Shown here: one piece after another, positions 1-11,386 of the stretch
Layout: the number at the start of each line of letters is the position of its first letter
Numbering within the stretch: the first letter of the stretch is position 1
Source of the DNA: Atopsyche davidsoni
Taxonomy: Eukaryota > Arthropoda > Insecta > Trichoptera > Hydrobiosidae
Assembly: GCA_022113835.1 (NCBI GenBank)
Contig: JAILWY010000026.1
Location: 8,149,001-8,213,000 of the forward strand
DNA: 64,000 nucleotides
Direction of reading: 5' to 3'
The notes under the pieces: generated by a model
What the model was told of the DNA's origin: nothing
The model's database searches: none
The model's input: only the letters and a program-made list of their open reading frames with translations
Program-made: the position numbers and the translations under genes

Positions 1-80
1 AAAACTTAATACAAATATTCTCGCATTATGAAAATGTGCACCCGGAACCACAAAAACGTACCTGTTGAACCCGCTTCAAT

Positions 81-86
81 TTTAAT
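81..86 (-). terminator. Candidate poly(A) signal of ACOX3
   Basis: ATTAAA on the minus strand about 100 bases after the ACOX3 stop. It is the best match seen in the short sequence left before the window edge. Cleavage site not determined. Confidence 0.4.
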
Positions 87-184
87 ACATAAGAAACTCA
101 GTAAGTACATCTAACTGGAAAAATTTCGAAACATTATCTAGACAATTACAACTTCAATAGAAATTTCAACTACATTAAAACAGA

Positions 185-289
185 TTACAGTTTTGATTTA
201 TTATTTGAATTCACTATTTCCTTCCACCAAGTAGGCCTCTCCATAGCACCGGGATTATGGAAGAATGCCGTTTGCAGATTTTTGTACAG
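185..289 (-). CDS. ACOX3: ACOX3 last coding exon with SKL peroxisomal signal
   Basis: Encodes 34 residues and TAA. The acceptor is atttcag|CTGTAC. It contains [14 protein letters not shown] and ends N-N-K-S-K-L, a canonical PTS1 tripeptide recognised by the PEX5 receptor. Too short to appear as a long ORF. Confidence 0.95.
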   Translation of the reverse strand: MYKNLQTAFFHNPGAMERPTWWKEIVNSNNKSKL

Positions 290-3200
290 CTGAAATAAAC
301 ATAAAACTATTAATTTTACTGTTCATTATAAGACAGTAAGTGTACTTTGAATAATTAAAGGCATCAACATTTTACCTCGCCATCAGATTTTCCTAGTACT
401 GAGTTCAAAACGAAATCCGGTGGTGCTAGTGAATCTACAACGCCTACCGAGTCATTCTTCAAGTCTCTGCAAGCCTGAAGAGTTCCATCCCTCACCAAAG
501 AAGCCAGTTCTATTCCGGAGCCATAACCTCCTTGGTACAGATGAATCAAGTGCTTGTCGAGGCTTGCCAGTCCATACAGAATGAATATGTTGTTAAGGAC
601 TCGGTTGAGGGAAGCGTCAGCGTTGGCTATCACACTTCCATAGTATTGCAACACAACATACTCCGAATAGGCTCTCGTTAGTACAGCAGCCTTATGAACC
701 TGAGCATTACACCTTGCTGTGAATTTAGACTTTCCTGTGGCCACTTCTTCTCTTATTTTTGAGTCAGTAACCTTGAGTAGCCAACAAAGCAACCACTGGT
801 AGCAAGACATTATAACTGAAATATGAGATAAAAAATGTTTAAAAACATTTTTCATGGATATCATTAACTTGAATACCGCAGTAAGATAATAATACAGGAA
901 ATTAACTCACAGTCTTGATTCATAACATCTCCAAGTACTTTTCCATGGAATCTAGTTTTCAAAATGCTAGAAGCATCTGATAAGAACACCGCAGTACCTA
1001 AAGGAGAAGCCAGAGGTTGCTGACGAGACTGCACAGCGTCCCACTGTCGCAGTAGCCAGTTGCTGCTTTGCTGACCGAGCACATAGTTGTCTCCCTCGTA
1101 AGAAACAGTAGGGTCATGATTGCTTCTCAGCTCACCTAAGTTGGCTGCCTGGGAATAGAAAATACTTAAATGAAACTTAAAATACGATTGGGGATTTTAG
1201 GTATTATTGAATTGATGGCAATATATTTTTTTTACCTTTAGGTAACCATGTCCTCCACAGCATTCCCTAGCTTCTTGGGCAGAATGCAGTGCTGTCCATG
1301 TCAGCAAAGGTTTGGAAGCTGATACTATTGCATGAATTTCAGAGACCATTTCACTCTAAAAAATATTATATTAATGTACATTCATAGATTTGCCAACTTG
1401 AAAAAAAATAACAACAAAAAATGTATTTGAACACACAACATTTTAACAACTGCTTATATTGTTTATTCTTTAAAGTGATTTTACTTTCCCGTAAAATTTA
1501 ATTTATCAAATAATATTTACTTCAAAACAAAATATAAAAAAAATGTTTTCAATGGTCTAATTGTATTCAGTATTAGAAAGATAATATTGAAACTAACAAT
1601 TGCAATAAAAACACAGTGAAATCGAATGGGATATTTTATTAATTACAATCTGATGACATTTAAACAATAAACAATATACCAACTAACAACGGAATGATTA
1701 CTTGGATTTGTCATTCCACACACATGATGTAATGAAGTTTTCGGCTTGGGCTAAATCTATCTTACATTTGCATTTTAATTATTTACAAGTCTTCATAGAT
1801 GCAGTCAATATAATTTTATTATGTTAAATTATATCATTTTTTGATTATTCTTTTATTAATATTATAAAATTAATAAAAGTGCACCCCTGAGAATTAATAG
1901 GAATAAAAAAGTACAAATATTTATTATTCTGTTGTCTTTTGTTAACTTACCAAATTATCTATTTTTTCTCCCGAATTTGATTTTTGTACAGTTTCCAAAT
2001 AAATATCAGTAAATTTATTTATGAATACTTTAAGAACAGCTGCTGCAGCTAGATATGGGAAAAGCCTCCATTGCTGAAATCAATAATTTAAAATTAAAAT
2101 CATAATATCAAATTAATATCTACCTAAAAAATATATACAAATTACGATTACAAAAAGAAAAATGCATTAATTCAAGTATTTATTTCGACTCAATCTAGAA
2201 TGATCAACTGCTGTACGTTTGAGACTTATAGAAAATCAATTCAATATCAACAAAACATACAAAAATATAATTAATAGTTTTAAAATTGTACAAAATAATA
2301 TAACTATAAACAAAAAGATATAGTAAATTTAATGTTGCAGATATTAAATCAGATTTACAGGTATTTATTAGTCCCAGATGTAATAAATAGTTTTCTAATG
2401 AATATTTTGTTTTAATTTGTGGGCATTTAATTATGTAGGAAGATATTTTTTATACGATGATTATTTTTTACAAGAATCCAGAAATAGTGCTTGTGTAAAA
2501 AAATATTTAAAAAAATGATTATTGCAAAATTAGCGACTAATGCGAGATTTTTATTTTATACACGTACAATCTACTGAGCAAAGATTTAGATTTTTTTTAT
2601 AGATGATAAGTTTTTTAAAATGTTTTTTCCTTGGTAAAAAGCATAACCTCTTTTTTATAGTACAAATACATACATGGAGTTGGTATTCAATGATAGGCAT
2701 TTCCTTCTCTCCCTCTTCTCCAAATTGCTTTCTCAGGGCAGCGTATCTCACTGCAATGACAACGGCGTGGGAGAGTGTGTGAACACTCTCCTGCATGATG
2801 CCCACTCGCCCGGCCGACAGATTCTCTAGCACGGCTCCCAAGATGCGAGCGGGGTCCGTGAACGAGCTCTCGAACTCTCCTGACGGAGTAACATCTCCCG
2901 TGCGGTTCAAGAGATTCTCACGTTTGATTCGATAGTTTTGGAACATCACGAATCTAATAAAAAATTGGTTTTCACAGTGATATGTGTATTAATGATTGGT
3001 GTACCAATTAATATTTTTACAGTTAAAACAGTTTAAAGAATCGTTTTATTATTTATTGAAAATAGAATATTATTTATTGAATGAAAATTTTAATAGAAGA
3101 CATATTATATAAAAGGATCCTATGAACCATAAAAAAAGTAATTTCCTGGTTATGAGAGTTATTTTGAGATCTGAAGAGCTGTAGCCAAAAACCAAACGAA

Positions 3201-6200
3201 CCCATTGTCGATTCCGTTAAGACCGATCTTCTCCCCAATGTCACCGATGATGATGCCAGGGAAAGGAATAAGGGTTACCGGATCCCTCACCGGAACAAGA
3301 AAAGCGTTAAGTCCGTGACAAACACCATCAGCTGTGTAAAGTTGGGCAAACACCAGGGACAGGGTACATGTCTTCCCTAGAATAAATCATCAATCAATTC
3401 ATGGCATCAAGTGAAGTTGTTTACTGTCTCATTTTAATCATAAAAATTTAAAACCATATGCTAAGTTAGCAAAAAAAGATATGCAAAAACTTCTAAGACC
3501 TGTGTAAAAATTCTAGTTTAAAAAAAATTGAGAATATAAATTCATAAATCTGTAAAATTAAAATTTCCATAAAAAAGGTTATTTTGAGTTGAAAAAAAAT
3601 GTTATGAAAAACTAGAATCAGTTTTTTGATAGGATTAAGTAAAGTAAAAAAAAGTTAACAAAAGCAAATAAAAATAAACTGTACATAATAAGTATGGTGT
3701 CATAATCAACAAGTCAATGCTCTCTTTAGCCTTAGATGCTGTGGCACCTTGAGACGAATTACACAATGTTGCCTAATCATTTAAGTCACATTTATTAGAG
3801 CAATTGGGTTACATTACTTTGACTATGAAATCTCCTTTTTCACATGTTGTTCATATTTTTAAATAGGGTTTGATTCATGGACAATACCTAGGTTACCAAC
3901 CCAGCACTTGGCTGCTTCGAAATCAGGAGTGTTGATGACAAACTCTTGGGTAGTAGGGTCGTAGGTGGCCGTCGTTCTCATGGCTTTGGTGTTACTGCCA
4001 TGAGCTACCTCTGTCAAAGCATAAGAAGCGAGCACCTAAAAATAAAAAAAAATAGTGTCATAAAGATACCATACGATCTTGTTGAAAGGGCGATCGATTT
4101 TTTTCAATTATGAATTGTTGAGATGGAGATGTGTTCCACTAATTAATGCTGAATGAATAATTCATAACTATTTTGAATTTAATAATTTATGTAACTAATG
4201 ATAGAGAGGGGATAATTATTTTAAATTATCTTCTAAATCTGAATACTTCCAAAAATATTGAATAAAAAACAATTGTTAGTCAAAAGAAAATAAGATGCGT
4301 TGTATTTTAATATTTATATTTTAAAGATCAATATTTTAAAAAACCTTTTTATTTAAAAAAAATATCAATAATAAAAAAAATAATCACATACATATATATT
4401 TTAATCACATATATTATATATTCATATATTATATATATTTTAATCACATATTATATATATTTTACAAGACCTATTTATTTAAAAAAATATCAATAATAAA
4501 AAAAACAATCACATACATATATATTTTAATTTTAAATTATTTTTACTAAAAACAATTTAATTGAAGATAAAATGGGTAAGATTCCAACATATAAAATTTA
4601 GTTGAAACATTAACTAAGCCAACAATATTACAAAATTATTAGAGCTTGATAAGAAAAAATCTAATTCTAGAGTCTAGAATCAGTCAACAATCTTCGATAA
4701 AAAAACTTTTTTTATTATAAAGCACAGAGGTCATAAAAATACTGGAAATTGTATTTAGCAACTGAGGCACGTGCTATTTACTTGTTGAAAGCCAGTGATA
4801 CATGGACCTTTAGCAGGGTGATAAAAACAGAACATTCATAATTTGCCAATTTTTTCATAAATTACACTGAATTCGTGGTGACACAGGGTCCGTGGTGAAT
4901 ACATAAATATTACGCTGATGCTATAATTCGATGATCAATTCAGCACTGCAACATATTGAATATTATAAAATATATATATATATATACATATTCTCTAAAT
5001 GCTTGGCTTAGGAAAATCTTTCAATACTATCTAATGTCCATTTTCCAATATACAATTTTATCCTTGCAATGTTTATACACAAAGACCAGAAAAACCTTTG
5101 CAAACATATTAAAGTTTTAAATTTGCTTGTTATGTACAATGACCGGCTGATCCTACGACGGGAACTTCAATTCCAGGCAGACACAGATTATTAGTATTTA
5201 CGTAATGTGTAATGTACGCATGACTAAAAAAAAAAGCCAATTTAAAGAATGCTTCCTGGGTGACGGGGTTATCTCTCGGTGACATAGGTCATATTCATCA
5301 TCAAAATGTTTTGAATATTAATTAATCTATTATATTTATTTCTTTTTTAAAGCCAGATAAAATTACTTGAAACCCATTGAATAAAAGATTTATTAATAAA
5401 AACATTTTCACAGATATAAAAACAAATTATCAATTTTTCTTAGGTCAGTTACTAACATTTGAAGCTTAGACTTCAAATGATTTCCAGTGACTTATACATA
5501 CATGTAATGTCGGTTTAGTATTAAACATGTGTGAAATATTACAAGCTCTTAGAATTCACTTGTCCCTCTGGTCAGTATCTGACTTAAACAATTGACCTGA
5601 GTTCAACGAGAGAGTTTTATGACTCCTCTTTTCTTTTCTTCTTTACAATGATGAAATTATTAGAACTGACCTGTCGATTCCATGATGCTTTATAGACTTC
5701 AAAGTGTCTCTCAGTTCCTAAGGAGAGTAATGTGTTGGAGAATAGATGGATTCCGATGGCCATCTTAACTGATACATTAGGATTCACAGATTGCAAGGCT
5801 TCGTTCAAGGTCATCAAGTGTCTTGTCTAAAAACATCATTAATAGATTGGGCAGATTCACAATTATTAATCATTAGGTTCATATGAGGAATTAAGCGCTC
5901 CACACACGTAGCAACAAATTTCTCTCTTGTTCAACAAATTGAACAATGGTGTAGTCATAACCAGTAGTTTTTGTGAGATTTTGCCAATACTCACTGGTAT
6001 ATGGCAACACCATTGTTTAATCTGTTGAACGAGAGGGCAATTTGTTGCTACTTGTGTGGAGCGCTTTAATCATAGGTACATATATGCTCATTTTTTTAAA
6101 TATTTAAGTCTAAGAAAACAAAAAAAATATTGGCATATTATTTTTAGAAGAATGGTAATTATCAAGATCCTAGAAATAATACACGGGAGAACATGTGGAG

Positions 6201-9200
6201 GAGAAAATATTTTTTTATATACATTAACTACAAGAATATTAAAAAGGAAATAATTCAATAAAAATTAAGAAAAAATTCCAAATTTTTCAGTATCACAAGA
6301 GATTAATAAAAAAAAAAAAACACAAATGTTAAATTATGCGTGATCGTTCCATTATAGTTATCTCAGTAACTAATATTCAGAACTATCGACAACACTATTG
6401 TTCATTGCTGATAAAACATAAGAGCGCCATACGTTTCGAATATATTATTTTTTCACATAAATATTGTGATTAGATACAGCGTTTTTTGATATAAGGTTTT
6501 ATTATTTTAGTAGGACTAGAAGAAAAGGTCACAAAGCATTGGCTCCTTCTTGATGTATACAAGGTTACATTTGATATAACTAACGAAAAGTAGGTCTCAG
6601 GTGATGTAAGCATGCAATCACAAGAACGTTGGAATTTGATTGTAGCTTGTTACTGAGATATTGAATATAAAAAAGTTTAACAAATAAAATTACGCAGTAT
6701 TGAGTTTCTCAAACCATTGTGATAGTACATTTATATATATATATTTAGTATAGAACAGAAAAAAAATTAAATTGATTGCTGGTAAAAAAATGTAAAATAA
6801 AACAAAGTCCACTATGTTTTTTAGGAGTTAAATAATGTAATGACTACGTCAGACGTCACTAAAACTATTTGTGTCAAATATTCAGTATTATAAACCCATA
6901 AAAAAATAAGAAAAGACACGTCAAACGAATTACTTTATAAATCAGTATTTCCGAAACAAATAGGAATGTTGTCAACCAACCCATCACCTCACTAGCTTTA
7001 ATAAAACAGATAAACTTTAATTAAAATACGTAAGGCAAGAATGTATATAATTGTTTCATGTGTGTAAATTACATGACAGTGTAAAGTAGTTACACTTTTA
7101 CAAACATTAACACATTTAAAATTAATATAATCACAACAAAAGTAAAATGTTTTAAATATTTTGTATTAATGATTATTTTTAACACAATAAAACGGAGATA
7201 ATACTTATTCCAATTCAATAATTATAAATTCCAGAATTATTCAATTGAGTAAAATAGTAATTACATTAGCTAATTAAGGTAAAGATCTAAACCATAGGTT
7301 CCCAAACTATTTTGTCTCGTCGACCCCTTGTCGAGATTTCCTGTTTTTCGTCGACCTTTGCCTTTCTAATATTGAATTTATACAAATTTATCAACTTCAA
7401 ACGTATTTTTGACATCTGATATACAGGGTGCACCATATTTTATGTCAGTATGTAAACATAAAATAACTTTGATATTTATAAACCGATTGGCTTGACTAAA
7501 CATATTTTGAAACGTCAATTCAGTACAATTTTAATCATGGTTCAAATCAAAACAACGCGCCGAAATAGTGACGCTGTACATTTAAAATAGTCGTTCAGTT
7601 GTGTTTACTCAATGTGCATATCGTCAAAAATATTGAGGCCAACAAGCACCGTCAACACTATTCGTCGTTTGGTGCCGAATTTTCTTGAGCACGGGACAGT
7701 GGGAGATCGTCCACATGCTGTTCACCAATGCTCAAGACGTTCATATGAACTGTTTTAAGCGGTAAGAGAGTATTGCCGAGAACCCACATGTGGCTGAAAC
7801 TGAACCTGATTTTTGGAAGAAAATTTTGATGACCGACGAGGCCCATTTCATACTCTCTGGCGACGTTAACAAGCAAAATTACCGCATTTGAGGAACAGAG
7901 AATCCACACGAGATCCATGAAACACCATTGCATGGCCAAAAAAGTGACTGTTTGGGCCGGCGTTTGTGCCAAAACCAGCATTGGGCCAATTTTCTTCGGA
8001 GAAGACGAAACAGTTGATATGAGTGGATGTTGGCTCCTTATGCCTGGCCACAAATGTGTGGAAATGGTCTGGACGGTTACTGGTTTCAACAAGACGCTGC
8101 GCCATGCCACACTTCAAATCAAACAATGCAGTTTCTGTAACGAAAATTCCCTGGACGTGTTATGTCAAAAAAGGCGACATTGACTGGCCACCCAGATCTC
8201 CAGATTTTGACCCCTCCGGGCTTCTTTTTGTGGGGTTATTTAAAAAACAAAGTGTACGCCAGCAAGCCTCGGACCATAGACGAGCTCAAGGTAAACATTT
8301 GTGCCGAAATCATTGGTATACTGCCCGAGATGCTCAAAAAAGTGATGGAAAACGCAGCAAAAAGGGCACATTTTTCTTTGGCCAATAAAGGCAGCTACTT
8401 GATTGATTTTGTATTTAAAAACTAATTCAAATAAATTGTAAAGGGCCAAATTAAATAAAAATTCCTCATATATAGAAATCGGTTGCTTTTTTTAAAAGTT
8501 ATTTATTATTCACACACCGACATAAAATATTGCGCACTCTGTAGAACAACTCACTTTCATGGGGTTAGTTAAAGTTAGTTATACCTTTTAAATAAATTAA
8601 AAACGCACAAAATGCAAATCAATACTAATTCACTAAAAAAATTAATACTTTTAATGGGAGGGATTGGTCTGATACTTTGATAGAAATTTTTAAATATTTG
8701 GCTTGAAATAAGTCAGATTTAACATTAAATCTCCTTGCCCAGTAATTTCCAATCTATTTCTTTTTTTGTAAGAAGATTGACAACCGCACTGAAACCCTTT
8801 TCCATGTGGTATGAAGATGGAAAAGCTATCAAAAACCTTCTTGCGATAGTTCATAATGCAGGTACAATTGTACATAGGTACAATCTGTTAGGTGCATTAT
8901 GACATTTACAGAATGCCTAAATTTTGGTGATGACCTGCTTAAATAGGATCCACTCTCGTAGACCCCAATTTACAGTTCATGGACTCCCAATGTAATTTTT
9001 CGCTGTCATCGACCCCTTGGAGGGCAAAATCGACCCCCGGGAGTCGATATTGACCACTTTGGGAACCAGTGATCTAAACCAAACTTCCTTTAACTCAACA
9101 AATTGGTCAACAGAAAAAGTAACCTTAATAAAATTAAGATAATTATGAATCCCATATTTTTTGATAATTTAGAGAAGAATTATTACATAAATCAGAAAAA

Positions 9201-10259
9201 ATGATACAAGTTAATTTCAATACATTTAGAAGAAATAATAAATTAGTACTTTCGAAGGTGAAGTAGAAACAAAAATAAAATCAACCACTACATGATGACT
9301 TTCATATAAAAGCATTATAAATACAGCTGATGGCTCTTTCATTCTTTATTTTTCAATTGCAAAAAACTGTGAATAAGTAATATTTTATGCATTTTAAGCT
9401 GGTATTTTTATATATATTAATAAACAATTTTTGACCAAAGAAATAAGAATAATTTTACGTGATTTATACACTTTTGCAGTCAGCAAAAATGTGTTCATAT
9501 TTTTTTTAAGCATGCAAATAATTTTTGCAAAACCATCAGTCTATAAACCTATTTTAATGATTCGTACTAAATTGAATTAACACAGTATCATTTTGAGCCC
9601 ATAGCATTTTAAAAGTAAAGTGATAAGTGCAACTGAGTAATAACTGATAAGAGGCAGGCATTCACGATATGTGACTAATAATTTCAGAGTGTCTTAGGAA
9701 ATTGATTTAATCTTGACAGGTACTTCTACAATGAAGCGTTCGATGGGGGAAGAATTTGATAAGGTTCATAGCTATTTGAGTATTTATTGTACAATATGCA
9801 AAATTATGTGGTGAAAAATAAGGTCGGACGTATACAATGGGACTCGCATACCTTATCTTTTATGTTAGCATGGATGATATCATCGTGCAAAAATTTGTAT
9901 TGATTTATTCTGTCAATCATCAAAGCTGCCCTCCGTTTTTGCTCGTTGACAGGTAGAGTTATGGGACTGTGGGCGAATAGTGGATCAGCTTCTAGTGTGT
10001 CCCAAATTTGGTACTGAAAGGGAGATATTTTTAGAACGTACATAATCGCATTGAAAATAATAAAGTTATAATAGAGCAAATCTATTACCTTAAATTTCAA
10101 ATGCGAAGGATCTTCGAAAACCAGTCGCAAGCGCTTCCACTCGAACGATACTCGCTTCCTGTATTCGTCCAACGGACCGGGAGGCAAATCGGGAATAAAA
10201 TCAAGTTCTCGCGAGACACAATCCTTACCGCCTTTTTCCTCGGCGGTTATGAATGACAT
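185..10259 (-). CDS. ACOX3: Peroxisomal acyl-CoA oxidase 3 (complete, 11 coding exons)
   Basis: This flavoenzyme catalyses the first step of peroxisomal beta-oxidation, turning acyl-CoA into trans-2-enoyl-CoA with hydrogen peroxide release. Vertebrate ACOX3 prefers branched-chain acyl-CoAs; the insect substrate is not shown here. Exons, in transcript order: 10089-10259, 9852-10013, 5671-5826, 3888-4035, 3202-3376, 2674-2953, 1951-2073, 1236-1355, 911-1148, 376-815, 185-289. All junctions are GT-AG and the phases agree, giving 705 codons plus TAA; human ACOX3 is about 700 residues. Visible landmarks are [10 protein letters not shown] (residues 170-179, FAD domain), LSAGRVGI and RKQFG in the middle domain, ECCGGHGY (436-443), Glu463 in YEGDN, which aligns with the family's catalytic base, and C-terminal SKL, a PTS1 signal. 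The start is the first ATG of the exon (MSFITAEE). An upstream in-frame GTG was not used. Confidence 0.96.
376..815 (-). CDS. ACOX3: ACOX3 coding exon 10
   Basis: Encodes most of the C-terminal acyl-CoA oxidase domain, a helical bundle. The acceptor is atttcag|TTATAA and the donor CGAG|gtaaaa. The coding frame enters as F-I-M-S-C-Y; the internal ATG sometimes called as a start is not the gene's start. Confidence 0.95.
911..1148 (-). CDS. ACOX3: ACOX3 coding exon 9
   Basis: Begins [20 protein letters not shown]; the Glu of YEGDN aligns with the catalytic base of the family. The acceptor is ttcccag|GCAGCC. The donor is GACT|gtgagt, phase 1. Confidence 0.95.
1236..1355 (-). CDS. ACOX3: ACOX3 coding exon 8
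   Basis: Encodes 40 residues ending [15 protein letters not shown] is the signature of peroxisomal acyl-CoA oxidases. The acceptor is tttttag|AGTGAA and the donor AAAG|gtaaaa. Confidence 0.96.
1356..1950 (-). other. ACOX3 intron 7, nothing recognised
   Basis: 595 bases of very AT-rich sequence between exons 7 and 8. No repeat, RNA gene or extra exon is visible. Confidence 0.85.
1951..2073 (-). CDS. ACOX3: ACOX3 coding exon 7
   Basis: Encodes 41 residues beginning [13 protein letters not shown], a conserved helix of the C-alpha1 domain. The acceptor is atttcag|CAATGG and the donor TTTG|gtaagt. Confidence 0.95.
2074..2673 (-). other. ACOX3 intron 6, nothing recognised
   Basis: 600 bases of AT-rich intron. 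No coding or repeat signal stands out. Confidence 0.85.
2674..2953 (-). CDS. ACOX3: ACOX3 coding exon 6
   Basis: Encodes [25 protein letters not shown] and [12 protein letters not shown], that is, the end of the FAD domain and the start of the first C-terminal helical domain. The acceptor is ttattag|ATTCGT. The donor is CCAT|gtatgt, phase 0, joining YQLH to QWRLF. Confidence 0.95.
3202..3376 (-). CDS. ACOX3: ACOX3 coding exon 5
   Basis: Encodes the beta-rich FAD domain segment ([24 protein letters not shown]). The acceptor is ttctag|GGAAGA. The donor AATGG|gttcgt departs from the usual GTRAGT but is the only choice that restores the G-F-V-M-F junction with the next exon. The open frame runs on into the intron, so a simple ORF call mis-ends it. 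Confidence 0.92.
3377..3887 (-). other. ACOX3 intron 4, nothing recognised
   Basis: 511 bases of AT-rich intron between exons 4 and 5; no feature is supported. Confidence 0.85.
3888..4035 (-). CDS. ACOX3: ACOX3 coding exon 4
   Basis: Encodes residues 164-212 plus one base. It contains [10 protein letters not shown], the acyl-CoA oxidase motif that contacts FAD, and ends AKCWVGNL. The acceptor is tttttag|GTGCTC and the donor CTAG|gtattg, phase 1. Confidence 0.95.
4036..5670 (-). other. ACOX3 intron 3
   Basis: 1.6 kb of AT-rich intron. It carries one local tandem duplication (4348-4532) and a short TA run near 4970-4985; otherwise nothing is recognised. Confidence 0.85.
4348..4532. repeat. 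Direct duplication of a ~60-bp AT-rich block
   Basis: A block beginning tttatttaaaaaaa and running through atcaataataaaaaa and cacatacatatatatttt occurs at about 4348-4406 and again at about 4474-4532, offset about 126 bases, with only small differences. Between the copies, shorter atatattttaatcacata units recur. This is a local duplication inside intron 3. Confidence 0.75.
5671..5826 (-). CDS. ACOX3: ACOX3 coding exon 3
   Basis: Encodes residues 112-163, including SLGTERH, a segment typical of the ACOX1/ACOX3 family. The acceptor is tttag|ACAAGA and the donor ACAG|gtcagt; both ends are phase 0. It follows a 4 kb intron full of transposons. Confidence 0.95.
5894..6065. mobile_element. MITE with long inverted repeats, TTA target duplication
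   Basis: The two ends are inverted copies over about 44 bases: the left arm starts AGCGCTCCACACACGTAGCA and the right arm ends CTTGTGTGGAGCGCT, with only a few mismatches. TTA lies directly outside each end (5891-5893 and 6066-6068). A 3-bp TTA duplication suits the PIF/Harbinger superfamily, so this is probably a non-autonomous (MITE) member. No transposase is present. Superfamily assignment rests on the duplication alone. Confidence 0.8.
7424..8541 (+). mobile_element. Degenerate Tc1/mariner element nested in the hAT element
   Basis: The ends are inverted repeats similar over about 65 bases: the left begins CAGGGTGCACCATATTTTAT, and the right end read on the minus strand begins CAGAGTGCGCAATATTTTAT. 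Both are flanked by TA (7422-7423 and 8542-8543), the target of the Tc1/mariner superfamily. The interior carries transposase remnants on the plus strand. At 1.1 kb it is shorter than intact mariners of about 1.3 kb, in line with internal deletion. Confidence 0.9.
7640..8424 (+). pseudogene. Broken mariner-type transposase
   Basis: Read across frames, the plus strand shows an N-terminal helix-turn-helix-like piece ([18 protein letters not shown]), the first catalytic region TDEAHF, the second region [12 protein letters not shown], and the third region ending [16 protein letters not shown], then a normal-looking C-terminus. Several stops and frameshifts separate these, and part of the region between the N-terminal domain and TDEAHF is missing. 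In the third region a PD dipeptide survives but the usual spacing is disturbed. It cannot make an active enzyme. Confidence 0.9.
9852..10013 (-). CDS. ACOX3: ACOX3 coding exon 2
   Basis: Encodes residues 58-111, in phase 0 at both ends. The acceptor is ttcag|TACCAA and the donor AAG|gtatgc. The segment begins [13 protein letters not shown] and continues the helical N-terminal domain. Confidence 0.94.
10089..10259 (-). CDS. ACOX3: ACOX3 coding exon 1
   Basis: Encodes residues 1-57, the start of the acyl-CoA oxidase N-terminal domain ([18 protein letters not shown]). It ends in phase 0 at AAG|gtaata. Confidence 0.93.
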
Positions 10260-11386
10260 CTTGTCGAGACGAGCACTTTTCACAGAATCGCAGATTTATT
10301 CGCAACGCACAGAGACGCACAGTATAATATGCCACGCCTAACCCCAAAAACAATACAATCCTAACCTTGCAAGCGCCTCCACAATAAACGTCAATTTGAT
10401 ATATTTAATTATCAAAAGAACAACCTCATCAATCGAGGACGGCTGTCGTAAAACTACAATTCTGTTATATTTGACACATGATTATGACAAGTAGACTCCG
10501 TCCCGAGAGGCACTTTGACGAGATGTAATACTGAAGACGTCGGGGGCGGGCGTACCGGGCGGCCGGCGAGTGTATACACCGAACACCGCGCGTTTTGCAG
10601 AGGCCGGCGCGCTCGCTGAGGCAAGCATTTCACGTCCTGCGGCTCGTGCTCCTGCTCGCTGCTCGCCGCTGTGTTGCCCTCCCCTCACCTACTCCAATAT
10701 ATTCGGAAACTAGTGACAGCTGAGATTATGTTCATATATTATTTAAAATATAGAACTCATGCACAAAAAAACAATCAAATATTTTTTAAGTAGTAGAGTA
10801 TTTGAGTAATTAATGTGGATAAAATAAAATTCAAAATATGGTTTTAATACAGAAAAGCTTGATAAATAAATTTATTCAAATATATAACAATGTTCGTCTA
10901 AAAATATTTAATTGCGAAACACAATCAATTTATATAAATATATGATCAATTTAACACATACTTTTTTAATTCTCCGTGTAGTTAATTTGACATCGTTTGC
11001 TAATTTGAATAATTGATAATAAAGTGTGGAATTGAAATTCCCGCAGTTACTAGTGGAGACAGGAGACACGGTGCTGCCATGCGGCAAGCGAATCCCAGGT
11101 TTTCACTCGCGGGACAGAGGTAAGCTGCCGCGTCGCCAGATGTCGTTTTGACCGCGGGGAAGGCTCGGCGGGCGAGACCGAGACGGCAGATGCGGCAGCG
11201 GCGTGCGAGGGAGCGAGAGCGAGGCGACACACACGTACACGTACACGCACAGGTGGACAAGAGCCGAGTTGTTTTACTACCGCCCGGACTTTTCTATCAG
11301 ATCTATCAGATGTAAAATGGGTGTGCGGACGTGTCGCGGTTCGTCGGTACCATCAGTTTGTTGTGAATTCTCGCATTGAGTGCGGT
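10260..11386. promoter_or_regulatory. Divergent intergenic/promoter region between ACOX3 and osp
   Basis: The two start codons are 1.42 kb apart and point away from each other. Two GC- and CpG-rich blocks (about 10,500-10,690 and 11,050-11,280) sit either side of an AT-rich centre, the expected layout of a shared or paired promoter. A TCAGTT initiator-like site lies near 11,353. No TATA box is convincing and transcription starts are not determined. Confidence 0.55.

Larger units (their letters stand above)
7293..9071. mobile_element. Non-autonomous hAT element (host of a nested mariner)
   Basis: The left end CATAGGTTCCCAAA and the right end TTTGGGAACCAGTG are inverted terminal repeats of hAT type. 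They are flanked by a perfect 8-bp target duplication, ATCTAAAC, at 7285-7292 and 9072-9079; hAT transposases make 8-bp duplications. Subterminal GTCGACCCC-like motifs occur near both ends. Without the nested mariner, only about 660 bases remain and no hAT transposase is visible, so the element was mobilised in trans. Confidence 0.9.
5827..9851 (-). other. ACOX3 intron 2 (transposon-loaded, 4 kb)
   Basis: The largest ACOX3 intron, about 4 kb compared with 90-1635 bases for the others. It contains the MITE at 5894-6065 and the nested hAT/mariner pair at 7293-9071. The rest (6070-7284 and 9080-9851) is plain AT-rich sequence with no recognised feature. The flanking exons join in frame, so no coding exon is missing here. 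Confidence 0.9.

Noticed and set aside
7658..8449. Minus-strand ORFs across the mariner region
   Set aside because: Shadows of the plus-strand transposase remnant.
9804..10283. Single 159-codon ORF starting at an upstream GTG
   Set aside because: It reads through the 10,014-10,088 intron and runs past the exon 2 donor; the spliced ACOX3 model with the ATG at 10,259 is better.
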